Positions 8,227-15,805 of a stretch of 64,000 bases of DNA are shown piece after piece. Source of the DNA: CAVRZR01 sp964354215 (lineage in GTDB: Bacteria > Actinomycetota > Coriobacteriia > Anaerosomatales > CAVRZR01); NCBI GenBank assembly GCA_964354215.1, contig CAYGYT010000004.1, positions 27,514 through 91,513 on the forward strand, in the 5' to 3' direction. Each line of letters begins with the position of its first letter. Position 1 is the stretch's first letter. The position numbers and the translations under genes are program-made. The notes under the pieces were generated by a model. That model was given only the letters and a program-made list of their open reading frames with translations. It ran no database searches and was not told the origin of the DNA.

Positions 8227-9267
8227 ATGACAAATTCTTCTCAGCGCCGTGCTCCGCGCGGCCGACCATCCAGAACCGCCGTCTATCAGCGGTTCGCCAC
8301 CGCGATAGACGACCTTGCCCGCTACGGCGGTCTTCCCACCCCGGCCGAAGCCAAGCAGCTGTGGGATGACGTGTGGCACCTCGAGGCCCACCACTCAACA
8401 GCCCTCGAGGGCAACACCCTGGTGCTACGAGAGGTCGAGGAGCTCCTCCAGCAGGGCCGCGCCGTGGGCTCTAAGGAGCTCAAGGACTACATGGAGGTCC
8501 TTGGCTATTCGGAGGCTGCACGCTGGGTGTACCAGCAGGGGGTCGAGCCGGACGACCGGGGACGGAGTGAACTCGTGACCGTCACCGAAGTGCGCAATGT
8601 CCACTCGCTTGCGATGGCGAAAGTGTGGGAGGTCGCACCGCATCCGAGCGCGTATCCAGATGAGGCACCCGGTAGCTTTCGCCAGCACGACATCCGGCCG
8701 TTCCCGAACGGGATGACACCTCCGTCACATCCACTCGTCTCGGCGGGAGTCAGTTCTTGGGTCGATCGGGTGAACGAGTTCGGCGAAAGGCTTGCCGACG
8801 GCTCTCTCAGCCTGACCGACGTCCCGGAACCGCTCGCTCGCATCCACGTCGACTTCGAGAGAATCCACCCGTTCATCGATGGCAACGGACGTACAGGGAG
8901 GCTGCTACTCAATCTGATTCTGGTCCGGTGTGGCTGGCCACCGATTGTCATCTTCAAGGAGCGGCGAGGGCGGTACCTGAAGGCGCTCGACCGGGCAGAC
9001 CACGATGACCTCGGACCGCTCGCGGAGATCATCGTGCGGTCCGTGATCGACAACCTTCACCGACTCATTCCCAACATCGCAGGGTCAGCCAAGTACGTGC
9101 CGCTCGAGGCACTGATTGACGAGGAGTTCAGCCTGGCCGCGCTCAAACAGGCTGCTGGTCGCGGACGGCTCGAGGCGATCATCGGCGCCGACGGTCGCTA
9201 CCGCTCCAGCCGCGCCGCCGTCGAGGCCTACAAAGCCTCGAAGTACTCACGGGACGTGGGCGCGTGA
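8227..9267 (+). CDS. fic: Fic-family AMP transferase-like protein
   Basis: A 346-residue Fic protein. The catalytic Fic loop HPFIDGNGRTGR starts at His214. The inhibitory helix motif S/T-x3-E-G/N is present near the N-terminus (Ser57 to Glu61-Gly62), making this a class II Fic protein with intramolecular autoinhibition. Fic enzymes usually AMPylate a target Tyr, Ser or Thr; the target is unknown. The C-terminal part may be a winged-helix domain, as in many Fic proteins next to restriction genes. It overlaps the truncated hsdR downstream by 4 bases. Such Fic genes often travel with type I restriction systems, so this is probably a leftover of one. Confidence 0.9.
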   Translation: MTNSSQRRAPRGRPSRTAVYQRFATAIDDLARYGGLPTPAEAKQLWDDVWHLEAHHSTALEGNTLVLREVEELLQQGRAVGSKELKDYMEVLGYSEAARWVYQQGVEPDDRGRSELVTVTEVRNVHSLAMAKVWEVAPHPSAYPDEAPGSFRQHDIRPFPNGMTPPSHPLVSAGVSSWVDRVNEFGERLADGSLSLTDVPEPLARIHVDFERIHPFIDGNGRTGRLLLNLILVRCGWPPIVIFKERRGRYLKALDRADHDDLGPLAEIIVRSVIDNLHRLIPNIAGSAKYVPLEALIDEEFSLAALKQAAGRGRLEAIIGADGRYRSSRAAVEAYKASKYSRDVGA

Positions 9268-9683
9268 GCGAGCTGTGCGGAGGCGTCCGCTACGATCCCA
9301 TCGCCGTGAGTGCGGAGAGCACGGTCGTTCCAGAGTACTTCCCGGAGGCTGCGGAAGAGACGGCGTATCAGTCCGAAGCCGCTTTGGAGCAGGCGTTTAT
9401 CCAGCTCCTCCAGCCTCAGGCCTGCGAGTACCTGCCGCCCACCGGCGAGGACCAGCCTGTCGCGAACCTTCGGGCACAGCTCCAGGCACTGAACGGATTC
9501 ACGTTCAGCGACGCCGAGTGGGGACGCTTCTTCTCGGAGAGGATCGTCGGCGCGAACGCCGGCTCCCTAATCGCAGCGCTGGGGTTTGCCGTGAATTGCG
9601 CCCGGAAGAGACGGCATCGACGCCTACACCCAGACGCTCGAGCTCGTGGAGGTCTTCCGCAAGATCTGGAACCTGTCGGATGA
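9264..9683 (+). pseudogene. Truncated type I restriction subunit HsdR, N-terminal fragment
   Basis: The first ~100 residues of this open frame read like the N-terminus of a type I restriction endonuclease R subunit (ESTVV, QSEAALEQAFIQLL, ANLRAQL, TFSDAEWGRFF). A full HsdR is about 1000 residues, with nuclease and helicase domains that are all absent. After Gly-Ala-Asn-Ala-Gly (about 9564) the similarity stops and the frame runs through unrelated sequence to a stop at 9683. The GTG start overlaps the fic stop. No hsdM or hsdS is present. The fragment is the scar of a deleted restriction system. Confidence 0.75.
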
Positions 9684-9780
9684 GGCGACGCCGCGACTGA
9701 TCGAGATCCTGAGGAACGCGACGTACACACTCATTGAGGCCGGCGGCACGATGCTCGATATCGAACCCCTGCTCACCGAG
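9595..9780 (+). pseudogene. Fragment of a conjugation/HerA-type ATPase
   Basis: In a frame different from the hsdR fragment, about 60 residues (GRDGIDAYTQ, VFRKIWNLSDEATPRL, EILRNATYTLIEAGGTMLDI, EPLLT) resemble the middle of VirD4/TraG/HerA-like coupling ATPases found in integrative elements. There is no Walker A or Walker B motif and no start, and the similarity ends at about 9780. It is joined directly to the hsdR fragment, so a deletion has fused the remains of two different genes. I recognise the family from the residue pattern only. Confidence 0.5.
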
Positions 9781-10093
9781 GTCGATAGCCGTGAGCGAGG
9801 AGTCGAATGGCGCGATGTGTACGGGGATGATCAGTTGAGAACATCTGCCCACTGCGACGAGACGCACCCACAAGAGGAGACGCCGGTGCGGCCTCCTGGT
9901 CTTGGTGCATCACTGCTGCGGATCTCACGGTCACTAAGTCGCCTCGTTACACGCCAACGCCGCCGGCGGATCTGACCGAGGGTAGTCCGCATCCGCTGTT
10001 GATTCCACGTCATCTGTTCGACTCAATTCATCCGCAACAAGACACATGCGTGACATCAGACCCCAGATTGCCTTCCTGAGCTCGGCGTCTTCT

Positions 10094-10142
10094 GGGACTG
10101 AAAATCCCCGTGTCGGCGGTTCAAGTCCGTCTCTGGCCACCA
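10094..10142 (+). tRNA. 3' fragment of a tRNA-Phe(GAA), candidate attachment site
   Basis: The stretch has an anticodon arm with loop CTGAAAA (anticodon GAA at 10100-10102), a T arm GGCGG-TTCAAGT-CCGTC, a 3' acceptor strand TCTGGCC, discriminator A and an encoded CCA. The D arm and 5' acceptor strand (expected GGCCAGA) are absent, and the anticodon stem loses pairing at its fifth base pair. This is not a functional tRNA. A 49-base 3' duplication of a tRNA gene is the typical att site left by an integrase-type element. Confidence 0.65.
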
Positions 10143-10149
10143 TCCGTTC

Positions 10150-10178
10150 TTGGTATACGAACATATGTTTGGTACAAT
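10150..10178 (+). promoter_or_regulatory. SOS-type promoter with LexA box
   Basis: A -35 TTGGTA (10150-10155) and a -10 TACAAT (10173-10178) are spaced by 17 bases. The spacer contains CGAACATATGTTTG (10158-10171), which fits the Gram-positive/actinobacterial LexA box CGAAC-N4-GTTYG. A LexA dimer here would block RNA polymerase. No coding gene follows within 200 bases. Confidence 0.6.
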
Positions 10179-10269
10179 GTCACAGGCAGGACGCGCAAGC
10201 CGCCAGGAGTTCTGCCAGGTGAGGCGTGTTCGAATAGCGTACGATTAGGTCCACCACTAACCTCGAACG

Positions 10270-10293
10270 GGCCCGTCGCATGTGCGGCGGGCC
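10270..10293 (+). terminator. Intrinsic-type hairpin downstream of the LexA-box promoter
   Basis: GGCCCGTCGCA (10270-10280) pairs with TGCGGCGGGCC (10283-10293) with one G:U. It is followed by the T-containing TCGTTGTCTT. It would end a transcript of about 110 bases from the promoter above. Confidence 0.5.
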
Positions 10294-10390
10294 TCGTTGT
10301 CTTCTCCTGCCACCCACATCTACTCCAGCGCGTTGCGAGCGGGAGCGTACAATCGAGCGACATCAACACGGCACCCAGGCGGAGTGAGCG

Positions 10391-11272
10391 ATGACGAACG
10401 AACAACATAGTCCGTGCGAGCTGTGTGCGGTGCGCGCGCTCAACGGGGAGCGAGCGGGACTCGTCGTCGGAATGACGTTCGTGCCTCTCGCCGCCCTCGA
10501 GGCGATGAGGTGGGGTGGCCAAGGGGAGCCCGGGTCGCTGCTGCCTGCGGCCGTTGCGGCGCTCGGTCTCGACTTCGCGTTCGTGCCTGCCGCGGAGCCG
10601 TGGGCCGAGCGGAGTCTCGAGGGCCTACTCGAAGCCGGGGCTGCACCGCTCTGGGTGGTGGACGGCCCGTTCTCGAACGCTGTTACCGTGCACGGGTGGA
10701 CCGAGGCGCTTCGCCTCACTATCGCCGATCCGGATACATTGGGTGCCGCGCTCGACGAGGGCGCGGCTCGCTCTCTGGCAGAGACCCTTCGGGGCCTGGC
10801 CGCGGGTGCAGCCGGAATCGTTGTTGCCCAGGACCTGGCGGGTGCCCATGGCCCGCTGATGGCGCCTGACTTCGTGCACGAAGAGCTCATGCCCCGCGTC
10901 GCACCGATCGCGTCTGAGTTCCGCCGGCTCGACCTTCCAGCGATCTTCCACTCCGACGGGGACATCCGCGTCTTCTTCCCGGGTATTGCGCGAGCCGGCT
11001 TCTCGGCCATCCATGTCGGCGGGCTTGGAGAGGACGGGTTCGTGCGGCTTCTCCGGGATGCGCGGCAACACGGCCTGCGCGTGCTCGGCGGTATCGAAGG
11101 CGAGGCGCTGCGTCACAGCATCCCTGCGGCGATACGCGCCGGAATACAGGCGGCGCTCTTCGCGGCTCCCGGGGACGTTCTCGTGGCCGACGACGGCAGC
11201 ATCACGAGCGCCGAGGACCTCGCCGCATTCGTGAGTGCGATAGAAGCGGCACGCGGAGAGAACGAGCCATAG
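10391..11272 (+). CDS. Uroporphyrinogen-decarboxylase-like (UroD/MtaA superfamily) protein
   Basis: A 293-residue TIM-barrel protein. It resembles the UroD superfamily in the HSDGDIRVFFPGIARAG segment (the IFHSDGD strand that often holds a metal or substrate ligand) and in the C-terminal APGDVLVADDGSI followed by a helix, as in MtaA/CmuA-type corrinoid methyltransferases. It is shorter than true HemE (about 350) and I see no haem genes nearby, so methyl transfer or an unknown role is more likely than decarboxylation. A Rieske protein starts 30 bases downstream and is probably co-transcribed. ATG 10391 follows GGCGGAGTGAGCG. Confidence 0.7.
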   Translation: MTNEQHSPCELCAVRALNGERAGLVVGMTFVPLAALEAMRWGGQGEPGSLLPAAVAALGLDFAFVPAAEPWAERSLEGLLEAGAAPLWVVDGPFSNAVTVHGWTEALRLTIADPDTLGAALDEGAARSLAETLRGLAAGAAGIVVAQDLAGAHGPLMAPDFVHEELMPRVAPIASEFRRLDLPAIFHSDGDIRVFFPGIARAGFSAIHVGGLGEDGFVRLLRDARQHGLRVLGGIEGEALRHSIPAAIRAGIQAALFAAPGDVLVADDGSITSAEDLAAFVSAIEAARGENEP

Positions 11273-11302
11273 CCGGAACCGGCACATAGCGGAGGGAGTC
11301 TC

Positions 11303-11674
11303 ATGAGCGAGTTCGTCGACGCGATCGACAGTGGCGGCGTTGAGAGCGGCCAGATGGTCAAGGTCGAGATTGAAGGACACGAGTTCCTCGTAGTCAGGAT
11401 CAGCGATGACTACTACGTGACGGACGATCGATGCCCGCACCTGCACGGAGACCTGTCGAAGGGGACGTTGGACGGCTCCGTGGTGACGTGTCCTCGGCAC
11501 GGCTCGCAGTTCGACGTCCGCGACGGGAGCGTCGTGCGCTGGACGGACTTCTCCGACACGCTGCGATCGGTGGCGAGCCTCGTGAGGCATCCCCGACCGC
11601 TTCGAACCTACGAGGTCGAGCTTTCGGACGGCAAGGTGCGAATCGGCGCCGAGAAAGCGCCGCCCACCGCGTAG
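11303..11674 (+). CDS. Rieske [2Fe-2S] ferredoxin
   Basis: A 123-residue soluble Rieske protein. The cluster ligands are visible as Cys44-Pro-His46 and Cys63-x-x-His66, with the usual separation. There is no membrane anchor and no fused oxygenase domain, so this is a free electron carrier like the small ferredoxins of the NirD/BphF type. It follows a strong GGAGGGAG ribosome site and lies just after the UroD-like gene. It may pass electrons to or from that protein or a distant partner; the partner is unknown. Confidence 0.9.
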   Translation: MSEFVDAIDSGGVESGQMVKVEIEGHEFLVVRISDDYYVTDDRCPHLHGDLSKGTLDGSVVTCPRHGSQFDVRDGSVVRWTDFSDTLRSVASLVRHPRPLRTYEVELSDGKVRIGAEKAPPTA

Positions 11675-11776
11675 TCGCCCCACGTGCTCAGGCGTCCTGG
11701 CCGTTGGAAGAACTCAGCGGCGTCGGCTACGCTAGGAGCTGAACGCACGGGCAGCGTGAACTCTTGAGGGGTGCAC

Positions 11777-12229
11777 ATGGACGCGTGGTTCTGGGTCTGG
11801 TTCGTGCTCGCGGCGGTGCTTTCGATCGCCGAGATCTTCACGGGAGGGTTCTTCCTTCTCCCGTTCGGTATCGGCGCAGGTCTAGCCGCGGTCCTGAATC
11901 TCCTGGGAGTCTCCTTCGCCTGGCAGTGGGTGGCGTTCCTCGGCGGTTCCTTCATCGCGCTCGCGCTTCTGCGTCGCTTCGCCGAGCACATCACGCTCGA
12001 GTCACCCCAGAAGACAGGCGGTAACCGGCTGATAGGCGGGTGCGGCGTGGTAGTCGAGGTGCTCGACGGCCGCGGTAGACTGGGACGTGTGCGCGTCGAG
12101 CGTGAGGAGTGGCGAGCAGACGCGCCCGGCTTCGAGCCCGTTGCAGTGGGGACGAGCGTTACGGTGTTGCGCGTCGAGGGCACGCACCTGATCGTGAGAC
12201 CGACCGACAGCACGTGTGAAGACGCGTAG
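11777..12229 (+). CDS. NfeD-family membrane protein
   Basis: A 150-residue protein. Two or three membrane helices occupy about residues 3-75, followed by a C-terminal OB-fold NfeD domain (from about 85: LIGGCGVVVEVLDG, with VAVGTSVTVLRVEG near the end). It is the short, protease-less NfeD type. These proteins pair with stomatin/flotillin-like SPFH proteins, and one is encoded 20 bases downstream. The pair organises membrane microdomains and protein quality control. I choose ATG 11777 because GAGGGG is spaced better for it than for the GTG at 11771. Confidence 0.88.
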   Translation: MDAWFWVWFVLAAVLSIAEIFTGGFFLLPFGIGAGLAAVLNLLGVSFAWQWVAFLGGSFIALALLRRFAEHITLESPQKTGGNRLIGGCGVVVEVLDGRGRLGRVRVEREEWRADAPGFEPVAVGTSVTVLRVEGTHLIVRPTDSTCEDA

Positions 12230-12249
12230 GCGGCGCTAGGGGGTCCACC

Positions 12250-13212
12250 ATGGCTCAGACGTTCGCGGCGGTCGCAGGCGGCATCACGATCTTCTTCGTG
12301 TTGCTCGTCTACGCGATCATGGCCATCAGGATCGTGCGGCCATATGAGAAGGGTGTCGTCGAGCGGCTTGGCAAGTACCAGCGCACGTACGACCCGGGGC
12401 TCCATATGATCGTGCCTGTCGTCGATCACCTCAAGAAGATCGACATGCGCGAGAACGTCGTCGACGTGCCGCCGCAGGAGGTCATCACCAAGGACAACGT
12501 CGTGGTCACGGTCGATGCGGTCGTCTACTACGAAGCGACCGATCCCGTGAAGCTCATGTACAACATCTCGGACTTCTACATGGCTTCGACGAAGCTCGCT
12601 CAGACGAACCTGAGAAACGTCATCGGCGAGATGCAGCTCGACGAGTCGCTCACGAGCCGCGAGAAGATCAACACAGTGCTCCGTGAGATCCTCGACGATG
12701 CCACGGACAAGTGGGGCGTGCGTGTCGTGCGTGTCGAGCTACAGCGCATCGAACCGCCGAAGGAAGTCATCGAGGCCATGCACCGCCAGATGAAGGCCGA
12801 GCGGGACAAGCGTGCCCTGATCCTCGAGGCGGAGGGTGACCGGCAGGCCGCCATCAATCGTGCCGAAGGGGCCAAGCAGGCGGCGATCCTTGAAGCGGAG
12901 GGGCGCGCTCGGGCAATCAAGGAGATCGCCGACGCCGAGAAGTACCAGCGTATCGAGGTCGCCAAGGGTGAGGCCGAGGCGACCGAGCTCACGTTCGCGG
13001 CGATCCACAAGGGAGATCCGACCGGCGACCTGCTCGCGGTTCGCTACATCGAGTCTCTGAAGTCCATAGCCAACGGCCAGGCGACCAAGCTCTTCCTCCC
13101 GTACGAGATCAGCGGCGTGCTCGGCGCCGTGGCCACCATGGCCGAGGCATTCAAGGACACCGATCGCTCGCCCGCGTCGCCGGCGGAAGCGGGCACGGCG
13201 CCCACAGCCTAG
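12250..13212 (+). CDS. Stomatin-like SPFH/band 7 protein
   Basis: A 320-residue protein. One N-terminal membrane helix (about 5-28) is followed by an SPFH domain (RIVRPYEKGVVERLGKYQ, then DVPPQEVITKDNVVVTVD). A long Ala/Glu-rich coiled-coil helix (about 180-260, AEGDRQAAI, AEGAKQAAI) drives oligomerisation, and the C-terminal tail is flexible. This is the classic partner of the NfeD protein just upstream; together they form a membrane-microdomain scaffold. Length and order are normal for the family. Confidence 0.95.
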   Translation: MAQTFAAVAGGITIFFVLLVYAIMAIRIVRPYEKGVVERLGKYQRTYDPGLHMIVPVVDHLKKIDMRENVVDVPPQEVITKDNVVVTVDAVVYYEATDPVKLMYNISDFYMASTKLAQTNLRNVIGEMQLDESLTSREKINTVLREILDDATDKWGVRVVRVELQRIEPPKEVIEAMHRQMKAERDKRALILEAEGDRQAAINRAEGAKQAAILEAEGRARAIKEIADAEKYQRIEVAKGEAEATELTFAAIHKGDPTGDLLAVRYIESLKSIANGQATKLFLPYEISGVLGAVATMAEAFKDTDRSPASPAEAGTAPTA

Positions 13213-13318
13213 GTCCGTTGGGCAGATCCGGCCGAAAGCGTCGTCGGAGACGGCGCATTCCTCGGCGCTTCTCGGGAACACTCTTAGTGGAACGTGAACC
13301 GCGTCGGAGGAGGGTGTT

Positions 13319-13603
13319 ATGCCCGCGTACATCATGCTGTCGAAGCTCACGGAAGACGGCGCCGAAACCATCAAGAAGAACCCCGAGCGCATCCTGGAAG
13401 TGGACCGGGAGATGTCACAGTGGGGCATCACGGTGCTCCACCAGTTCGCTGTGCTCGGCGAGTATGACTTCGTGACCATCATCGAGGCGCCGGACAATCT
13501 GGCCGTTGCCAAGGCATCGCTCGAACTCGGCGCTCGCGGAAGCGTGAGCATCATGACGCTTCCCGCCATTCCCGTCGAAGAGCTCGTGGAGGGCGTGCGG
13601 TAG
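13319..13603 (+). CDS. GYD-domain protein
   Basis: A 94-residue single-domain protein of the GYD family. These are small ferredoxin-fold dimers with unknown biochemical role. The family motif is the Gly-Glu-Tyr-Asp-Phe segment near residue 48, and the N-terminus (PAYIMLSKLTEDGAETIKK) is characteristic. It has a strong GGAGGAGGG ribosome site. It lies upstream of the sulfur-relay genes, but a 93-base gap separates it from them, so membership of that operon is uncertain. Confidence 0.88.
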   Translation: MPAYIMLSKLTEDGAETIKKNPERILEVDREMSQWGITVLHQFAVLGEYDFVTIIEAPDNLAVAKASLELGARGSVSIMTLPAIPVEELVEGVR

Positions 13604-13696
13604 GATGCACGTCCGGCCGCTCCCAGGCGAGAGAGGCTGAGGCTACCGGGGTATGTTCACTGCACGAGGCGGCGGCACGAACAGGAGGCGCAATCG

Positions 13697-13945
13697 ATGG
13701 CTGGGCCGAGTGTCGGCTGCCCCGGACAGGATTTGCGGTGGGTGCAGATACACAACATCTCCTGCCCGACGTGCGGCTACGACGTCGAGTTCTTCTCCGA
13801 CGAGCGCACGAGGAAGTGCCCCAACTGCGGCACGAAGATCGATCGGCTGCGCGAGACGAACTGCGCAGAGTGGTGCTCGGCCGCCGCCACGTGCGCTCTG
13901 CTTCGGGGTGCGAAAGAGGATTCGAACGACGACGAGGAGGTCTGA
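13697..13945 (+). CDS. Small zinc-ribbon protein of the sulfur operon
   Basis: An 82-residue protein. It has a rubredoxin-like zinc ribbon CPTCGYDVEFF...KCPNCG (about residues 23-49), then a second Cys-rich segment (NCAEWCSAAATCALL, three Cys). The latter is unusual and could hold a metal or cluster, or carry persulfide. ATG 13697 follows an AGGAGG site. Its TGA overlaps the ATG of the TusA-like gene by one base, so the two are translated together. I do not know a named family; the context suggests a role in sulfur transfer or Fe-S assembly. Confidence 0.75.
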   Translation: MAGPSVGCPGQDLRWVQIHNISCPTCGYDVEFFSDERTRKCPNCGTKIDRLRETNCAEWCSAAATCALLRGAKEDSNDDEEV

Positions 13946-14184
13946 TGGCCCCAGAGCAACCGGTTGAGACGCTCGACTGCGTGGGACTGTTCTGTCCGGA
14001 GCCGCTCTTCCAGACGCGTGAGGCGATCGACCAGATCGAGGTGGGCGAGGTGCTCGAAGTCCTCGCCGACGACCCCGCTGCCGAGGAGGACCTGACGCGG
14101 TTCGCGAAGCGCACGGGCAACGAGATCGTGTCGATCGAGGATGAGGGGGACTACAAGCGCTTCCTCATCAAGCGCGGCCCCTGA
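13945..14184 (+). CDS. TusA/SirA-family sulfur carrier
   Basis: A 79-residue protein of the TusA family. The sulfur-carrying Cys lies in the signature GLFCPEPLF near residue 16. TusA proteins carry persulfide sulfur from a cysteine desulfurase or rhodanese to acceptors. The open frame extends far upstream, but ATG 13945 with GAGGAGG and a one-base overlap with the zinc-ribbon stop is the natural start. A DsrE-like gene follows 26 bases later, as in TusA-TusBCD or Dsr-type relays. Confidence 0.9.
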   Translation: MAPEQPVETLDCVGLFCPEPLFQTREAIDQIEVGEVLEVLADDPAAEEDLTRFAKRTGNEIVSIEDEGDYKRFLIKRGP

Positions 14185-14210
14185 CCGACCAAACGAAGAA
14201 GGAGCTGGTC

Positions 14211-14573
14211 ATGAAAGACGAGAACATGATTCTGTACGTGCAGATGAGCAACGCACCGGAGCGCCAGTACTCTCCGCTGGTGCTCGCGCAGACCGCGAAG
14301 GCCATGGATCTGAACCCCGTCGTGTACTTCCTCGGGATGGGGCTCACGGTTCTTCGGCCGGGCGAACTCGAGAAGATCAAGCTCGGCAGCTTTCCGAGCG
14401 CGCGCGAGATGATGGACAAGACGCTCGAGATGGGCATCCCGGTCTACGTGTGCGAGGCGTCCAAGCAGATGCTTGGCTGGGAGTCCGTCGAGCTCATCGA
14501 CGGCGTGAAGATCGTGGGTGCGGGCACACTCAACGATCTCGCGCTCGACGCCGGCGCGACGCTCTGCTTCTAA
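14211..14573 (+). CDS. DsrE/DsrF-family sulfurtransferase-like protein
   Basis: A 120-residue protein of the DsrE/TusD family (Rossmann-like, multimeric). A conserved Cys lies in VYVCEASKQML near residue 84, at the position where active DsrE/TusD-type proteins hold persulfide. Its place between TusA and the desulfurase/IscU genes makes a sulfur-relay role likely. ATG 14211 follows AAGGAGC. Direction of sulfur flow (assimilation or disposal) cannot be told. Confidence 0.88.
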   Translation: MKDENMILYVQMSNAPERQYSPLVLAQTAKAMDLNPVVYFLGMGLTVLRPGELEKIKLGSFPSAREMMDKTLEMGIPVYVCEASKQMLGWESVELIDGVKIVGAGTLNDLALDAGATLCF

Positions 14574-14592
14574 GTCCGGGCAGGCGCACGCC

Positions 14593-15774
14593 GTGAGCCA
14601 AGCAGGCAAGCGACGCGAGGTATATCTCGACTACCAGTCTGCGAAACCGGTCGACCCGCGGGTCGTCGACGCAATGCTGCCGTACTTCGCGGAGCGGTTC
14701 GGCAATCCGGCGGCGCTTCACGCAGTCGGCGATCGGGCGACCGAGGCGCTCGAGTCGAGCCGCGCGAAGGTCGCTCGGTTCATAGGCGCGTCTGCCGACG
14801 AGATCATCTTTACCTCGGGTGCGACTGAGTCGAACAACATCGCGCTTCTCGGCTACGCGAGCCGCAACAAGCGCTCGGGCAATCACGTGGTCATCGCCGA
14901 GGTCGAGCACATCTCGATCCACAACATCGGCAAGGCGCTCGAGAAGGCGGGCTTCCGAGTGAGCAAGGTGCCGCCCGACCAGTACGGGCGCATCAATCCC
15001 GCGAAGCTCCGCGCGCGCGTGACCGACGAGACGATACTCGCGTCAGTGGGCTGGGCCTCGAGCGAGATCGGAACCGTGCAGCCCATCGCCGAGATCGCAG
15101 AGATGCTCGCCGGCACGGGCGTAGCCTTCCACGTCGACGCGGTCGCTGCCGAGGGACTGCTGCCCATCGACATGGGTGCGGTTGCAGTCGACCTGCTCTC
15201 GCTCTCCAGCAACGACATCTACGGCCCGCCGGGCCTCGGCGCGCTGTACATGCGCACAGGGCGGCGGCTCGCGCCGGTGATGATGGGTGGCGGGCAGGAG
15301 CAGGGCCTTCGCTCGGGTACCGAGAACCTGCCCGCGATCGTCGGCATGGCTCGCGCCGCCGAGATTGCGGCCGAGGAGTTGTCGGAAGAGGCCAAGCGGC
15401 TCTCGGCGATGCGCGACCGGCTCATCGAAGCGGTGCTCTCCACGATTCCCGACTCGCATCTCAACGGGCATCCCACCGAACGGCTCCCCAGCAACGCGCA
15501 CTTCCGTTTTGAAGGGATCGAGGGCGAGTCGCTCTTGCTCTCGATGCGCGACGAGGGCATCGCCGTCTCGACTGGCTCGGCGTGCTCGTCAAAGACGCTC
15601 GAGCCGTCGCACACGCTCATCTCGTGCGGCTTGCTCCACGAAGAGGCACACGGCTCGCTCGAGTTCACGTTCGGCCGGTTCAGCACGCCAGAAGACGTGG
15701 ACCGGGTCATGGAAGTCCTGCCGGGCGTTGTTGAGAGGCTCAGGCGCCTCTCGCCGCTCTATCGCACCAGCTAG
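14593..15774 (+). CDS. NifS/IscS-like cysteine desulfurase homologue lacking the PLP lysine
   Basis: A 393-residue fold-type I aminotransferase-class protein of the NifS/IscS family: YLDYQSAKPVDPRVV at the start, FTSGATESNN, EVEHISIHN, HVDAVAAEG and a C-terminal STGSACSS loop with the persulfide Cys331. Where IscS has the Schiff-base Lys (S-x-H-K-I/L-Y-G-P), this protein reads SSNDIYGP, so Asp208 replaces Lys. The PLP-contacting Gln after Asp182 is Ala185. The rest of the fold is intact. From memory, an Archaeoglobus fulgidus IscS has the same Lys-to-Asp change. GTG 14593 starts it. IscU follows 31 bases after the stop. Confidence 0.9.
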   Translation: MSQAGKRREVYLDYQSAKPVDPRVVDAMLPYFAERFGNPAALHAVGDRATEALESSRAKVARFIGASADEIIFTSGATESNNIALLGYASRNKRSGNHVVIAEVEHISIHNIGKALEKAGFRVSKVPPDQYGRINPAKLRARVTDETILASVGWASSEIGTVQPIAEIAEMLAGTGVAFHVDAVAAEGLLPIDMGAVAVDLLSLSSNDIYGPPGLGALYMRTGRRLAPVMMGGGQEQGLRSGTENLPAIVGMARAAEIAAEELSEEAKRLSAMRDRLIEAVLSTIPDSHLNGHPTERLPSNAHFRFEGIEGESLLLSMRDEGIAVSTGSACSSKTLEPSHTLISCGLLHEEAHGSLEFTFGRFSTPEDVDRVMEVLPGVVERLRRLSPLYRTS

Positions 15775-15805
15775 TACGACCCAGCTCACCGCCAAGGAGG
15801 CACCA

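Larger units (their letters stand above)
9684..10390. other. Gene-poor scar region with mobile-element remnants
   Basis: No intact gene is supported across about 700 bases. Open frames here are short and shift in composition. The region holds the end of the ATPase fragment, a 3' tRNA fragment (10094-10142), a LexA-box promoter (10150-10178) and a hairpin (10270-10293). It looks like the decayed end of an integrated element. Confidence 0.7.

Noticed and set aside
15287..15805. N-terminal extension of the IscU gene to 440 residues
   Set aside because: The extra residues are the shifted frame of the desulfurase gene; GTG 15806 with AAGGAGG is the true start.
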